Positions 1-7,130 of a DNA stretch of 14,605 nt are shown piece by piece; the first letter of the stretch is position 1, and each line of letters opens with the position of its first letter. The stretch covers positions 1 through 14,605 of the forward strand of contig JAITHR010000003.1 in assembly GCA_031279895.1 (NCBI GenBank), written 5' to 3'. The notes under the pieces were generated by a model. That model was not told the origin of the DNA. It did no database searches and saw nothing but the letters and a program-made list of their open reading frames with translations. Made by a program: the position numbers and the translations under genes. The stretch comes from Spirochaetaceae bacterium (lineage in GTDB: Bacteria; Spirochaetota; Spirochaetia; Treponematales; Breznakiellaceae).

Positions 1-23
1 AATGAAGAAGAGGAGTGTACAAA

Positions 24-632
24 ATGAAACGCAAGCCGGTTTTCGGGATTTTCGCACTGACGGTTTTATGCGCCCTTATAGGGTGCGGTAAAACATCCGA
101 TCGATCATCCGATCGATCCAAAGAATCCGAAGGGCCTAAAAAGGCTGAAGAACAGGGTGCCGTAGTAAAGGTTGAGGGTGTAAAAGTAACGAATGACATA
201 GACTCGACCTTTAAGGTTCAGGCGTTAATGACGAAGGATATGTGGACGCCGGGTAATACCGATCTGGGCATTATAGGGGCCATTGAAGACGGAAAATTAA
301 CGATTTCGGTACCGGAACCTACGGAAGAGATGCTCTGGCCTCCGGGAGACAATGATTTCGGCTGTGAAACCGAGGGAATGAAGATCTCGGAGCTGCGTAT
401 TTCAACGTCCAAAGCGTCCGTCGTGTTGGATCAGAGCCAATCGGGAATAACGATTGGGATTTGGTATGCCAATAAAGCCGGAGTTGTGGACTTTTTGGGT
501 GATAATAGGAAAGTATCCCTGGAAGCCGGATGGAACTTCGTTGAAAATTCTCCCAACGCCCGCGTATGGACATCTTTACAGGATGTTTATGAAGAAGGGT
601 ATTACAAATGGAAACTCGTTGATACCGACTGA
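24..632 (+). CDS. Putative lipoprotein, function unknown
   Basis: A 202-residue protein. I chose the ATG at 24 over an in-frame GTG at 15 because AGGAG at 11-15 lies 8 nt before the ATG. The N-terminus has a basic start (MKRK), a hydrophobic stretch and a lipobox ending LIGC, so the protein should be exported, lipid-modified on Cys21 and anchored in a membrane. After the Cys comes a hydrophilic linker containing SDRS twice, encoded by a directly repeated 12-bp sequence, and then a basic/acidic stretch. The rest is a soluble, probably beta-rich domain with many Gly, Trp and Asp residues; I do not recognise a family. Its bases are visibly richer in A and T than those of the following genes. It is followed by a dispersed repeat rather than by an operon partner. 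The upstream region is outside the window, so a link to a gene on the left cannot be judged. Confidence 0.85.
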   Translation: MKRKPVFGIFALTVLCALIGCGKTSDRSSDRSKESEGPKKAEEQGAVVKVEGVKVTNDIDSTFKVQALMTKDMWTPGNTDLGIIGAIEDGKLTISVPEPTEEMLWPPGDNDFGCETEGMKISELRISTSKASVVLDQSQSGITIGIWYANKAGVVDFLGDNRKVSLEAGWNFVENSPNARVWTSLQDVYEEGYYKWKLVDTD

Positions 633-644
633 TACGCGCCCCTC

Positions 645-732
645 GCCAGTCAACGCCTGCTTACAGGCGCTTCGCAGGAAGCCGTTTAAAACAGCCGGAG
701 GCTGGCCGGAGACTGAAGAAAGCCGCTCGTAA
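645..732 (+). repeat. Dispersed hairpin repeat, copy 1
   Basis: It starts with a 6-bp-stem hairpin (CGCCTG at 654-659, CAGGCG at 664-669, loop CTTA) and continues through GGAAGCCGTTTAAAAC to a second hairpin, CAGCC-GGA-GGCTG, at 692-704. The reverse complement of 2683-2735 and the stretch 4660-4715 share the same order of motifs. It lies directly after the lipoprotein stop and before the MATE gene, so it may end the first transcript, although no T-run follows the hairpins. The rest of the 633-782 gap holds a TATATA tract at 775-780 that could be a -10 box for the MATE gene; I see no convincing -35. Confidence 0.75.
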
Positions 733-782
733 CGAGAGAAAACAACAGACACCCTGCGGTTTTTCCCCCATACTTATATAAC

Positions 783-2150
783 GTGAACACTCCAATACAA
801 GAAAACAGCATGGGAAGCAGGCCGGTCAAACACCTCCTCTTTACCATGTCCGTCCCTATGATGGCCTCCATGATGGTACAGGCGCTCTATAATATTGTCG
901 ACAGCGTTTTCGTGGCGCGGCTGGGGGAAAACGCCCTTGCCGCCGTAACCCTGGCGTTTCCGGTTCAGGCGGTTATGATAGGCGCGGGCGCGGGCGTGGG
1001 CGTGGGCGCCAACGCGCTGCTCTCAAAAAGCCTTGGGGAGCGGCGGTACAAACAGGCGAACCAAACGGCGCTCCACGCGGTTTTTCTCGTGCTGCCAGGC
1101 GCCGCGTTCTTCGCCCTTGCCGGAGGGCTGTTCGGCACCCGGTACTTCGCGGTCCAGACAGACAGCACGGAAATTATCGCCCTGGGAAAGGACTACCTTA
1201 TTCCCCTGTGCCTCTGTTCCTTCGCCCTCTTAAGCCAAATCACCTTCGAGCGGCTCCTCTCGTCCACCGGCAAAACCCTGTACGCCATGATCTCCCAGAT
1301 GACCGGCGCGGCGCTGAACATGGCCCTTGACCCGATTATGATTTTCGGGCTGTTCGGCTTTCCGGCTCTGGGCGTCAAAGGCGCCGCGATCGCCACGGTC
1401 GCGGGACAGTGCGCGGCCTGCGTCGCGGGCCTGGCCTGCAACCTCCGCAAAAACCGCGAGATACGCCTCTCCCCCAGGGAGTTCGGCCTTGACCTCTCTA
1501 TTATAAAAACCATTTACCGCGTGGGGGTCTCGTCAATACTCATGCAGACCACCGGATCCCTTATGATCTACGGCATAAACCGCATACTCCTCTCCTTCGG
1601 CCCCGCGGCAATCGCCGTGTTCGGCGTGTTCTTCCGGCTCCAGAGCTTCCTCCTTATGCCGGTCTTCGGCCTTAACAACGCGATGGTGCCGATTATCGCG
1701 TTCAACTACGGCGCGGGAAACCGCGGACGCATTGCGGAAACCGTAAGGCTCGGTATGCTCTGGGCCGGTGCCGTCATGTTCGCGGGCTTCCTCCTTTTTC
1801 AGGTTCTGCCGGACCGGATGCTCCTCCTCTTCAGCGCCGGCGCGGAGATGCGCGCCATAGGCGTACCGGCGCTTAGGATCATCAGCATCGGATTCCTCTT
1901 CGTCGGCTTCTGTATCGTAGGGATTACGGTCTTTCAAGCTCTGGATAACGGCGCCGCCGGCGCGGTCGTGGCGGTCTCCCGCCAGCTCGCGCTTCTTCTG
2001 CTCCTCTATCTCCTCTCCCTCCGGCGGATTATCGACGCCCTGTGGTGGGCTTTCCCCCTGGCCGAAGCCCTGTGCCTCGGTATCTGCGCGGCGCTCCTTA
2101 AGCGCGTCTACACGCGAAAAATTCGGGCGGTACCGGATGAAGTGTCCTAA
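783..2150 (+). CDS. MATE family efflux transporter (multidrug or Na+/H+-coupled)
   Basis: A 455-residue integral membrane protein, the usual length for MATE transporters, which expel drugs or metabolites from the cytoplasm in exchange for Na+ or H+. The N-terminal ENSMGSRPVKHLLF, followed by SVPMMASMMVQALYNIVDS, is typical of the bacterial (NorM/DinF-like) branch. Hydrophobic helices are spread over the whole length, and a second half, beginning near VGVSSILMQTTGSLMIYGIN, mirrors the first, as in the two MatE repeats. The start is uncertain: GTG 783 keeps the family-like N-terminus, while the ATG at 810 (MGSRPV) would also give a complete protein; neither has a good ribosome binding site, and a TATATA at 775-780 would suit the later start. 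Its last 14 bases overlap the next gene, so the two are probably co-transcribed. The substrate cannot be read from the sequence. Confidence 0.93.
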   Translation: MNTPIQENSMGSRPVKHLLFTMSVPMMASMMVQALYNIVDSVFVARLGENALAAVTLAFPVQAVMIGAGAGVGVGANALLSKSLGERRYKQANQTALHAVFLVLPGAAFFALAGGLFGTRYFAVQTDSTEIIALGKDYLIPLCLCSFALLSQITFERLLSSTGKTLYAMISQMTGAALNMALDPIMIFGLFGFPALGVKGAAIATVAGQCAACVAGLACNLRKNREIRLSPREFGLDLSIIKTIYRVGVSSILMQTTGSLMIYGINRILLSFGPAAIAVFGVFFRLQSFLLMPVFGLNNAMVPIIAFNYGAGNRGRIAETVRLGMLWAGAVMFAGFLLFQVLPDRMLLLFSAGAEMRAIGVPALRIISIGFLFVGFCIVGITVFQALDNGAAGAVVAVSRQLALLLLLYLLSLRRIIDALWWAFPLAEALCLGICAALLKRVYTRKIRAVPDEVS

Positions 2151-2769
2151 ACGCATAACCCGTCAGGCCTTCAGCGCCGGATTTTCCTTTGCCAAAGACT
2201 TTGACCCCCGCGCCGTCATACTGCGCGAAGAGGTGCGGGACGCCTGCGCGGAGAACAAATGCGGGTGCTACAACGCGCGCTGGTCATGCCCCCCGGCCTG
2301 CGGATCCCTTGAACACTGGGCCGCCCGCCTGCGCGAATATGACGCGGGACTGCTCACGCAAACCACCGGCACGCTCCGGGACCCGTTTGATTACGAGACC
2401 ATGACCCTGACCGGAAAACAACACGCCCTACACCTCGCCCGCTTCGCCGCAACGCTTTCAAAAATCTGCCCGAAAGCCCTGCTCCTCGGCGCGGGCCCCT
2501 GCCAACGCTGCGCGGTCTGCGCCTACCCGACCGCTCCCTGCCGCGCCCCGGAAGGCCCGCGCTTTTCCATGGAAGCCACAGGCATAACCGTAAGCGAACT
2601 CTGCGCCGCCGCCAACCTCCCCTATTACCGCGGCCCCAACACCATAACCTATACCGCCTGCCTCCTCCTCCCCGCCGCCGGCCCGTCTCCGACGGTTTCA
2701 AAAGCTTCCCGCGAAGCGCCTGTAAGCACTCTCCGTCCCCATACCCAAACCAACTCCGACGTTCACTAA
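2137..2769 (+). CDS. DUF2284 family cysteine-rich, predicted metal-binding protein
   Basis: A 210-residue soluble protein. The first cluster, CGC (residues 42-44) followed by WSCPPACG (49-56), and the second, CxxCxxC-x6-C (Cys122, 125, 128, 135), followed by FSMEATGI and YYRGPNTITY, match the DUF2284 family, which is predicted to bind a metal or Fe-S cluster; no reaction is established that I know of. The ATG sits inside the end of the MATE gene (14-nt overlap), indicating translational coupling. The family domain seems to end near residue 180 (CLLLPA). The last 30 or so residues (PSPTVSKASREAP and onward) are translated from the dispersed repeat and the first unit of the 21-bp array, so the native C-terminus has probably been replaced. 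Family call confident; role unknown. Confidence 0.85.
   Translation: MKCPKRITRQAFSAGFSFAKDFDPRAVILREEVRDACAENKCGCYNARWSCPPACGSLEHWAARLREYDAGLLTQTTGTLRDPFDYETMTLTGKQHALHLARFAATLSKICPKALLLGAGPCQRCAVCAYPTAPCRAPEGPRFSMEATGITVSELCAAANLPYYRGPNTITYTACLLLPAAGPSPTVSKASREAPVSTLRPHTQTNSDVH
2683..2735 (-). repeat. Dispersed hairpin repeat, copy 2 (inverted), inside the 3' end of the DUF2284 gene
   Basis: It opens with the hairpin CCGTC-TCC-GACGG (2683-2695) and continues with TTTCAAAAGCTTCCCGCGAA and GCGCCTGTAAGCA. Its reverse complement aligns with copy 1 (shared GCTTACAGGCGCTTCGC). It lies in the coding frame of the DUF2284 gene and borders the left end of the first 21-bp array. Confidence 0.75.
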
Positions 2770-3785
2770 ACCGCCCTCCGCCCCACCCAAACCGACCCCG
2801 ACGTTCACTAAACACACCTCCGCACACACCAAACCAACTCCGACGTTCACTAATTCGCCCTCCGCACACACCAAACCAACTCCGACGTTCACTAATCCGC
2901 ACTCCGCCCCACACAAACCAACTCCGACGTTCACTAATCACGCTTCCGCGCCCACCAAACCAACTCCGACGTTCACTAAACCGACCCCGACGTTCACTAC
3001 TCCCGCCTCCGCGCCACCTAATCACGCCTCCTCGTTCACTAAACCCGCCTCCGCCCAACCCAAACCGACTCCGACGTTCACTAAACACGCCTCCGCCCCA
3101 CCCAAACCAACTCCGACGTTCCCTAATCCGGCCTCCGCGCCCACTAAACCGCACTCCGCCCCACCCAAACCGCCCTCCGCGCCCACTAAACCGCCCTCCG
3201 CGCCCACCAAACCGACCCCGACGTTCACTAATCACGCCTCTACGCTCCCCAAACCGACCCTGCCGCTCCCTAATCACGCCTCTACGCTCCCCAAACCGAC
3301 CCCGCCGCTCCCTAACCACGCCTCTAGGCTCCCCAAACCGACCCCGCCGCTCCCTAACCACGCCTCTAGGCTCCCCAAACCGCACTCCGCCCCACCTAAT
3401 CCAACTCCGACGTTCACTAATCCGACCCCGCCGCTCCCTAACCACGCCTCTACGCTCCCCAAACCGCACTCCGCCCCACCTAATCCAACTCCGACGTTCA
3501 CTAAACCAACTCCGACGTTCCCCAAACCGCACTCCGCCCCACCTAATCCAACTCCGACGCCCACTAAACCAACTCCGACGTTCACTAATCCGCCCTCCGC
3601 CCCACCCAAACACGTCCCGAAGCCACACAAACGCACTCCCAGGCCACCAAACCGCGCCTCGAAGCGACCTAAACGCACTCCCAGGCCACCAAACCGCGCC
3701 TCGAAGCGACCTAATCACGCCCCGAAGCCACACAACCGCGCCCCGAAGCAACACAACCGCACTCCCAGGCCAGCAAATCCCGCCT
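2740..3785 (-). repeat. 21-bp tandem array A (about 50 units)
   Basis: Back-to-back 21-bp units with two main forms in the lower part: CCAACTCCGACGTTCACTAA plus one base, and CCGCCCTCCGCCCCACCCAA plus one base. The core GTTCACTAA starts at 2761, 2803, 2845, 2887, 2929, 2971, 2992 and so on up to 3580; 3580 minus 2761 is 819, exactly 39 units, so the register has no net indel. Towards 3600-3785 the units diverge (CGCACTCCCAGGCCACCAAA, CGAAGCGACCTAA types). Read on the minus strand, one frame gives heptads such as VNVGVGL, GGAEGGL and GSVEAWL, broken by stops where the unit reads GCG-TGA-TTA. No gene is supported here; the long antisense open frames are by-products of the T-poor, GC-rich repeat. 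Confidence 0.92.
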
Positions 3786-3787
3786 CA

Positions 3788-3806
3788 AAGCGGGCAAAGT
3801 CCGCTT
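3788..3806. other. Short inverted repeat between arrays A and C
   Basis: AAGCGG (3788-3793) and CCGCTT (3801-3806) form a 6-bp stem with a 7-nt loop. The stretch 3807-3895 that follows is non-repetitive and more AT-rich (ACTATACGAGTTC near 3869), holds no gene that I can support, and could contain a promoter reading into the heptad frame. That is a guess. Confidence 0.35.
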
Positions 3807-3895
3807 AGGGTGGTGCGAAATACGACACCAAACAGTACCAAACAGCGGCGTATCGCGTTAAACGGCGTACTATACGAGTTCTTTCCGAGTCTAAG

Positions 3896-4063
3896 GAACG
3901 TTCCTCCGGGGCAAAGGAACGTTCCTCCGGGGCAAAGAAACGTTCCTCCGGAGCAAAGAAACGTTCCTCCGGAGCAAAGAAACGTTCCTCCGGAGCAAAG
4001 AAACGTTCCTCCGGAGCAAAGAAACGTTCCTCCGGAGCGCGGAAACGTTTCTTTGAGTCGCGC
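3896..4063 (+). repeat. 21-bp tandem array C (8 units)
   Basis: Seven near-identical 21-bp units start at 3896, 3917, 3938, 3959, 3980, 4001 and 4022, and a diverged eighth starts at 4043. Each contains ACGTT followed by CTCCGG; the first units carry the palindrome GGAACGTTCC, and most carry CTCCGGAG. Units 1-2 have GGGGCAAAG and the others GGAGCAAAG, with a GGAGCGCGG variant in the seventh. In the frame used downstream the units encode KRSSGAK. The 21-bp register continues without a break into the following heptad frame and array B (4232 minus 3896 is 336, or 16 units). Confidence 0.93.
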
Positions 4064-4483
4064 ATGACTGTCCGCGAAGTAAAAAGAACTCTTTCCGAGG
4101 CAAAAACACGTAAAGCGGAGTCCCGTCTCCATAAGGCGGACTCGGATGTAACTAGATGGGACTCGGATTTAGCTAAAGCAGAGTCGCATATAACTAGACG
4201 CGAGTCGGAATCAACTAAAGGAGAGGGCGAATTAGTGAACGTCGGAGTTGGTTTGGGTGGCGCGGAGGCCGGATTAGTGAACGTCGGGGTCGGTTTGGGG
4301 AGCGCGGAGGCGGGATTAGTGAACGTCGGAGTCGGTTTAGGGAACGTCGGAGTTGATTTGGTGGGCGCGGAGGCCGGACTAGTAAGCGCGGAGGCCGGAT
4401 TAGTGAACGTCGGAGTTGGTTTGGGGAGCGCGGAGGCCGGTTTAGTGAACGTCGGAGTCGGTTTGGGGAGCGCGGAGGCGTGA
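4064..4483 (+). CDS. Possible heptad-repeat (coiled-coil-like) protein; may not be a real gene
   Basis: This open frame gives 139 residues from ATG 4064. The first part reads as perfect seven-residue repeats (KTRKAES, RLHKADS, DVTRWDS, DLAKAES, HITRRES) with Leu/Val/Ile and Ala spaced as in coiled-coil a and d positions. It then passes into the Gly/Val-rich array B heptads (VNVGVGL, GGAEAGL, GSAEAGL) up to a TGA. The frame is open upstream to a TAG at 3806-3808 and includes array C in the same phase, but there is no in-frame start before 4064 and no ribosome binding site near it. I infer either a decayed or silent member of a heptad-repeat family, or a repeat that looks coding. Both function and expression are unsupported. 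Confidence 0.25.
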   Translation: MTVREVKRTLSEAKTRKAESRLHKADSDVTRWDSDLAKAESHITRRESESTKGEGELVNVGVGLGGAEAGLVNVGVGLGSAEAGLVNVGVGLGNVGVDLVGAEAGLVSAEAGLVNVGVGLGSAEAGLVNVGVGLGSAEA

Positions 4484-4585
4484 TTAGGCGGCGCGGAGGG
4501 CGGTTTGGGGAGCGCGGCGGCGTGTTTGGGTGACCTGGGGGTGCGTTTGGTCGCTGGCGGGCGGGTTTGTGTCGCTTCGGGGCCG
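4232..4585 (+). repeat. 21-bp tandem array B, inverted relative to array A
   Basis: Units such as TTAGTGAACGTCGGAGTTGG and TTGGGTGGCGCGGAGGCCGG (each plus one base) are the reverse complement of the array A units. GTGAAC recurs at 4235, 4277 and 4319, 42 bp apart, so the two unit types alternate as in A. The right end (GACCTGGGGGTGCGTTTGG near 4532) matches the diverged right end of array A on the opposite strand. Arrays A and B form a large imperfect inverted repeat around array C. Confidence 0.9.
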
Positions 4586-4770
4586 GAGGCTTTTAAAACA
4601 GCCGGAGGCCCGTCTCCGACGGTTCCATAAGCGTCATGCGGGGCGGCCTCCTAAGCGGGCTGCGACTGCTTTAAGGCGCGGCGCGGGAAGCTGTTTAAAA
4701 CCGTCGGAGGCGGGCCGGAGGCTGTGTGGTTTGGGGGCCGGAGGCTTTTAAAACAGCCGGAGGCTGCGGC
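4582..4770 (+). repeat. Dispersed hairpin repeat, copy 3 (compound)
   Basis: Several modules stand in tandem: GGCCGGAGGCTTTTAAAACA at 4581-4600 and again near 4736-4755; hairpin CCGTC-TCC-GACGG at 4610-4622; GCGGGAAGCTGTTTAAAACC followed by CCGTC-GGA-GGCGG (4701-4713, one T-G pair); hairpin CAGCC-GGA-GGCTG at 4754-4766. It borders the right end of array B and runs into the 3' end of the minus-strand gene that stops at 4748. No gene lies between 4586 and 4747. Confidence 0.75.
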
Positions 4771-5278
4771 GGCGGGTGGGGAGCCAGAAGGGGGTGCCGG
4801 TGTTCCATTCAAAAGAGTAGGCCCGGTGGCCCTGGCCGAGGGCGCGGATTATGAGGTTGGCTACCAGTGCGGCGCGGAAGGAGCCTGTGGGCGGGGGCGG
4901 AAGGGAGCGGGATTCTCCCGTGGTGATGAGGGCGGCGCAGAGGAGCGGCGGGGAACAGCGCCACAGGACGCGGTCTTCCGCCAGTTCCGGCGGGGTCATG
5001 TTCAGTTCCGGGCCGCAGAAGGTAAAGGGGGGCCAGGATTCTTCGCGGAGGGTTCCGAATGATATTACCGGGTTCGTATTCCGCAGGGTGCGGGCGAGGT
5101 TTTTGAGTTCCGACGGGGTGAAGGCGCGGGAGACCGCCGCGAGGGGCGCCGCGACGGGAAAGGAATAGGCGCCCGCAACGCCCGCGGCGAAAAGGCGTGT
5201 CCGGTAGCGTTCTATGAGTGCGGCGCTGTCCCGATGGGGGATGAGCGCGATGAAGCGGATCGGTTTTCGTGTACGCAT
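4748..5278 (-). CDS. Hypothetical protein, about 176 residues
   Basis: I do not recognise this protein. ATG at 5278 has GGAGGG about 12 nt upstream on the minus strand, rather far but usable. The start MRTRKPIRFIALIPH followed by an amphipathic helix (SAALIERYRTRLFAAG) and the later FTPSELKNLARTLR loosely recall the 2'-5' RNA ligase-like (2H phosphoesterase) fold, but the H-x-T/S motifs that define that family are not seen, so this is only a hint. The middle is Pro- and Trp-rich (FGTLREESWPPFTFCGPE), and the C-terminal part has FRAALVANLIIRALGQGHRAYSF. The last residues (RRRSLRLF, then TAA) are encoded by the dispersed repeat, which therefore supplies the stop codon. The gene is transcribed divergently from 5420 and convergently with the DUF2284 gene across the repeat region. 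Confidence 0.7.
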   Translation of the reverse strand: MRTRKPIRFIALIPHRDSAALIERYRTRLFAAGVAGAYSFPVAAPLAAVSRAFTPSELKNLARTLRNTNPVISFGTLREESWPPFTFCGPELNMTPPELAEDRVLWRCSPPLLCAALITTGESRSLPPPPTGSFRAALVANLIIRALGQGHRAYSFEWNTGTPFWLPTRRRSLRLF

Positions 5279-5419
5279 TTTTCAGGCGCCCTCCTTCGCG
5301 GCGCGGCGGTTCCCGACGATTGCCCTCTTTCGCAAACGTATGATACCCTGTTGTGGGGGAGGAGCGCAGTATAGCACTATCCCGTGATACGGTCTATAAA
5401 GGATGCCGGAGGAGGCAGG
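5279..5419. promoter_or_regulatory. Divergent intergenic region, probable promoters for both sides
   Basis: This 141-bp gap separates the starts of two divergent genes, so it must hold a start signal for each unless they are read from further away. TATAAA at 5395-5400 could be a -10 for the plus strand, and TATACT on the minus strand (5369-5374) a -10 for the other. No good -35 partner is visible for either, so exact boxes are not claimed. GGAGGAGG at 5408-5415 is the ribosome binding site of the plus-strand gene. Confidence 0.4.
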
Positions 5420-6199
5420 ATGAAACAGAAGACAAAGGTGCTGGCGGACCGGTTTGTGGAGGCGCTTGCGGCGCGTCCCGAAGTGGAATGCGTGTCCCTC
5501 AACGAAGCCGCGCTGGAGGACCCGCTGGACCCCTATTTCGCGCTGATTTTCGACGTGTTCTATAACGGCGGGCTTGAGGGGCCGGATGTCAGGCGGTTGT
5601 GGTACGGCCCGGACGTTACCGCTTTCGAGACTTCGAAGCAGGCCAGCAAGGACCGGTTTCTCGTGGGGAACCTTCCGGCGCGGATGGAGTACAAGGCGGT
5701 GCGGGATATAGACGAGCTGGTATCTTTCGCGGACACGAAGCGGGAATCCCTCTGGCTTATAAGGGACGCGGGAACCTACGGCTACTACCGGCTCACTCAG
5801 GGGAAGCTTCTCTTTTGCAGGACCGACTGGATTCAGGAAATCCGGCGCCGGCTCCTCGGGCTGGGGGACTGTTTCTGGAACGAGATGCGCCTTGCCCACC
5901 AGTCGAGCATGGAACACCTCTTAAGCGATCTGGGCGCGGCGTTTCTCCAGAACGACGACTTTCACTACACGGTTTCTTCGGCGCTCTTTATTAAGGCCGC
6001 GTGCCTCACCCTTTTCTGCGTGAACCGCCGCTTCGAGCCGTCCCACAGGGCCTATTACCAACAGGTCGTCAGGCTTCCGGTGCTTCCCGACTCGTTTCCC
6101 GCGCTCCTCGACTCGTTTCTCCGCATCGCGCCGGAAATGACGCGGGAGCGGCAGTATTCCCTGGCACACCTTATCGCCCGAAACATCGTGGCGCTGTAG
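5420..6199 (+). CDS. Hypothetical protein, nucleotidyltransferase-like (DUF4037-type) C-terminal region
   Basis: A 259-residue protein. ATG 5420 was chosen over the upstream ATG 5384 because GGAGGAGG at 5408-5415 precedes it. There is no signal peptide or membrane helix, so it is probably cytoplasmic. The C-terminal half is helical, and LFCVNRRFEPSHRAYY followed by LPVLPDSF resembles the C-terminal helices of aminoglycoside/kanamycin-type and DUF4037 nucleotidyltransferases. The N-terminal half, LDPYFALIFDVFYNG, GPDVTAFETS and PARMEYK, could be the catalytic-domain equivalent, but the standard GS-x(10)-DxD pattern is not obvious, so the enzyme activity may be lost or different. It is followed after 13 bp by the HExxH gene, with which it very likely forms an operon. 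Family assignment is an inference from local resemblance only. Confidence 0.78.
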   Translation: MKQKTKVLADRFVEALAARPEVECVSLNEAALEDPLDPYFALIFDVFYNGGLEGPDVRRLWYGPDVTAFETSKQASKDRFLVGNLPARMEYKAVRDIDELVSFADTKRESLWLIRDAGTYGYYRLTQGKLLFCRTDWIQEIRRRLLGLGDCFWNEMRLAHQSSMEHLLSDLGAAFLQNDDFHYTVSSALFIKAACLTLFCVNRRFEPSHRAYYQQVVRLPVLPDSFPALLDSFLRIAPEMTRERQYSLAHLIARNIVAL

Positions 6200-6212
6200 A
6201 GAGGAGGCGCGT

Positions 6213-7130
6213 ATGCGAAGGCTTCTTTTGTTTTTTCTGGCAGCGCCGGCCCTGGTTTTTTCCTGGGGCTGGGAGCCGCTTGTCGCGGATCCGGGGGCTA
6301 TCCTTTCGTACCCCCGGCAGAACTGGCGGGACGAGCGTTACGAGGTATTCCGGTGGGAGGATTTCCCGTCTATCCTTATCTTTGATACCGCCGACTACCT
6401 TATGCAGGACCGGCTGTTCAAGCGCCTTGCTTTCTTTGTGGAAAAGGCCGGCTTCCGCGGCAGGCTTGCGCCGGATCGGGAGATCGCCCACCTGCACGGC
6501 TGGAACGCCCACGACTACCGGTCCGAAGATCTGGCGGCGTTTTTTGAGAAAGCGCGCCTTGAGAACTTCCCGCTTTCCTGGGAGGAGCGGGAGCTTGAGC
6601 GCATCCTCTTTAACGCGGGCATCCTCTATCAGAACGACCGGTCGGAAATCGCGGCCAGTTCAGGCGCGGTGATTTCCCTTTCGCGGGAGTCTCCCGATTA
6701 CCTCCGCTCCCGCTTCATGGTGCATGAGGGGTTCCACGGGATTTTCTTTATCGACGCGGAGTTTCGGGATTTCAGCCGGCGCCGGTTCGAGAACTTTTCC
6801 CCCCTGGGGAAGCGGTTCATCCTTTCGTTTTTCGATTACCAGCACTATGACATAAAGGACTCCTACCTTGTGGTAAACGAGTTTATGGCCCACATCTTAC
6901 AGCAGTCGGTCTCTCAGGCGGGCGAGTATTTCGGGAAGACCCTGGCGTCGCGCATTGACGCCTCTTCCTGGCGGCGTTCGGTGCTGCCCGCGAAAGACGA
7001 GGCCACCAATTCGTGGCCGGACCTTGCGCGGGTGTTTCAGGCCGAAGCCGAAGCGTTTTCCGCCTACGTGAACCGGCGCTGGGGCCTTGCCGCAGGCCGC
7101 GTCCGACCCGCCGGCGGCGGGAGGCACTAA
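6213..7130 (+). CDS. Exported HExxH putative zinc metallopeptidase-like protein
   Basis: A 305-residue protein with a strong ribosome binding site (GAGAGGAGG ending 7 nt before the ATG). The N-terminus MRRLLLFFLAAPALVFSWG is a signal peptide, so it should act outside the cytoplasm. HEGFH at residues 171-175 fits the zincin HExxH motif, preceded by a hydrophobic/basic RSRFMV; NEFMAH at 222-227 supplies a Glu (223) about 50 residues later that could be the third zinc ligand, as in gluzincins. The context GFHGIFF and NEFMAHILQQ is consistent with a folded metal site. I do not recognise the family otherwise; it may be a spirochaetal lineage-specific protein. The C-terminal RVRPAGGGRH is low-complexity, and the TAA stop overlaps a TAAACAGCC motif of the dispersed repeat type. 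The upstream gene is 13 bp away, so co-transcription is likely. Confidence 0.83.
   Translation: MRRLLLFFLAAPALVFSWGWEPLVADPGAILSYPRQNWRDERYEVFRWEDFPSILIFDTADYLMQDRLFKRLAFFVEKAGFRGRLAPDREIAHLHGWNAHDYRSEDLAAFFEKARLENFPLSWEERELERILFNAGILYQNDRSEIAASSGAVISLSRESPDYLRSRFMVHEGFHGIFFIDAEFRDFSRRRFENFSPLGKRFILSFFDYQHYDIKDSYLVVNEFMAHILQQSVSQAGEYFGKTLASRIDASSWRRSVLPAKDEATNSWPDLARVFQAEAEAFSAYVNRRWGLAAGRVRPAGGGRH

Noticed and set aside
2354..3754. 466-codon open frame on the minus strand (ERRSWF/RWGGVRF repeats)
   Set aside because: It is a by-product of GC-rich 21-bp units with few stops in that frame. It runs antisense into the well-supported DUF2284 gene and has no convincing start signal.
3896..4042. 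Plasmid-type iterons or replication origin
   Set aside because: Direct repeats fit loosely, but there is no rep/dnaA gene, no DnaA boxes that I can see and no adjacent AT-rich unwinding region beyond a short tract.
3810..4067. GTG-started frame giving RNVPPEQ heptads, and minus-strand frames giving FFAPEER or GGTFLCS
   Set aside because: All six frames of array C are open because the unit length is a multiple of three and contains no stop; openness alone is no evidence.
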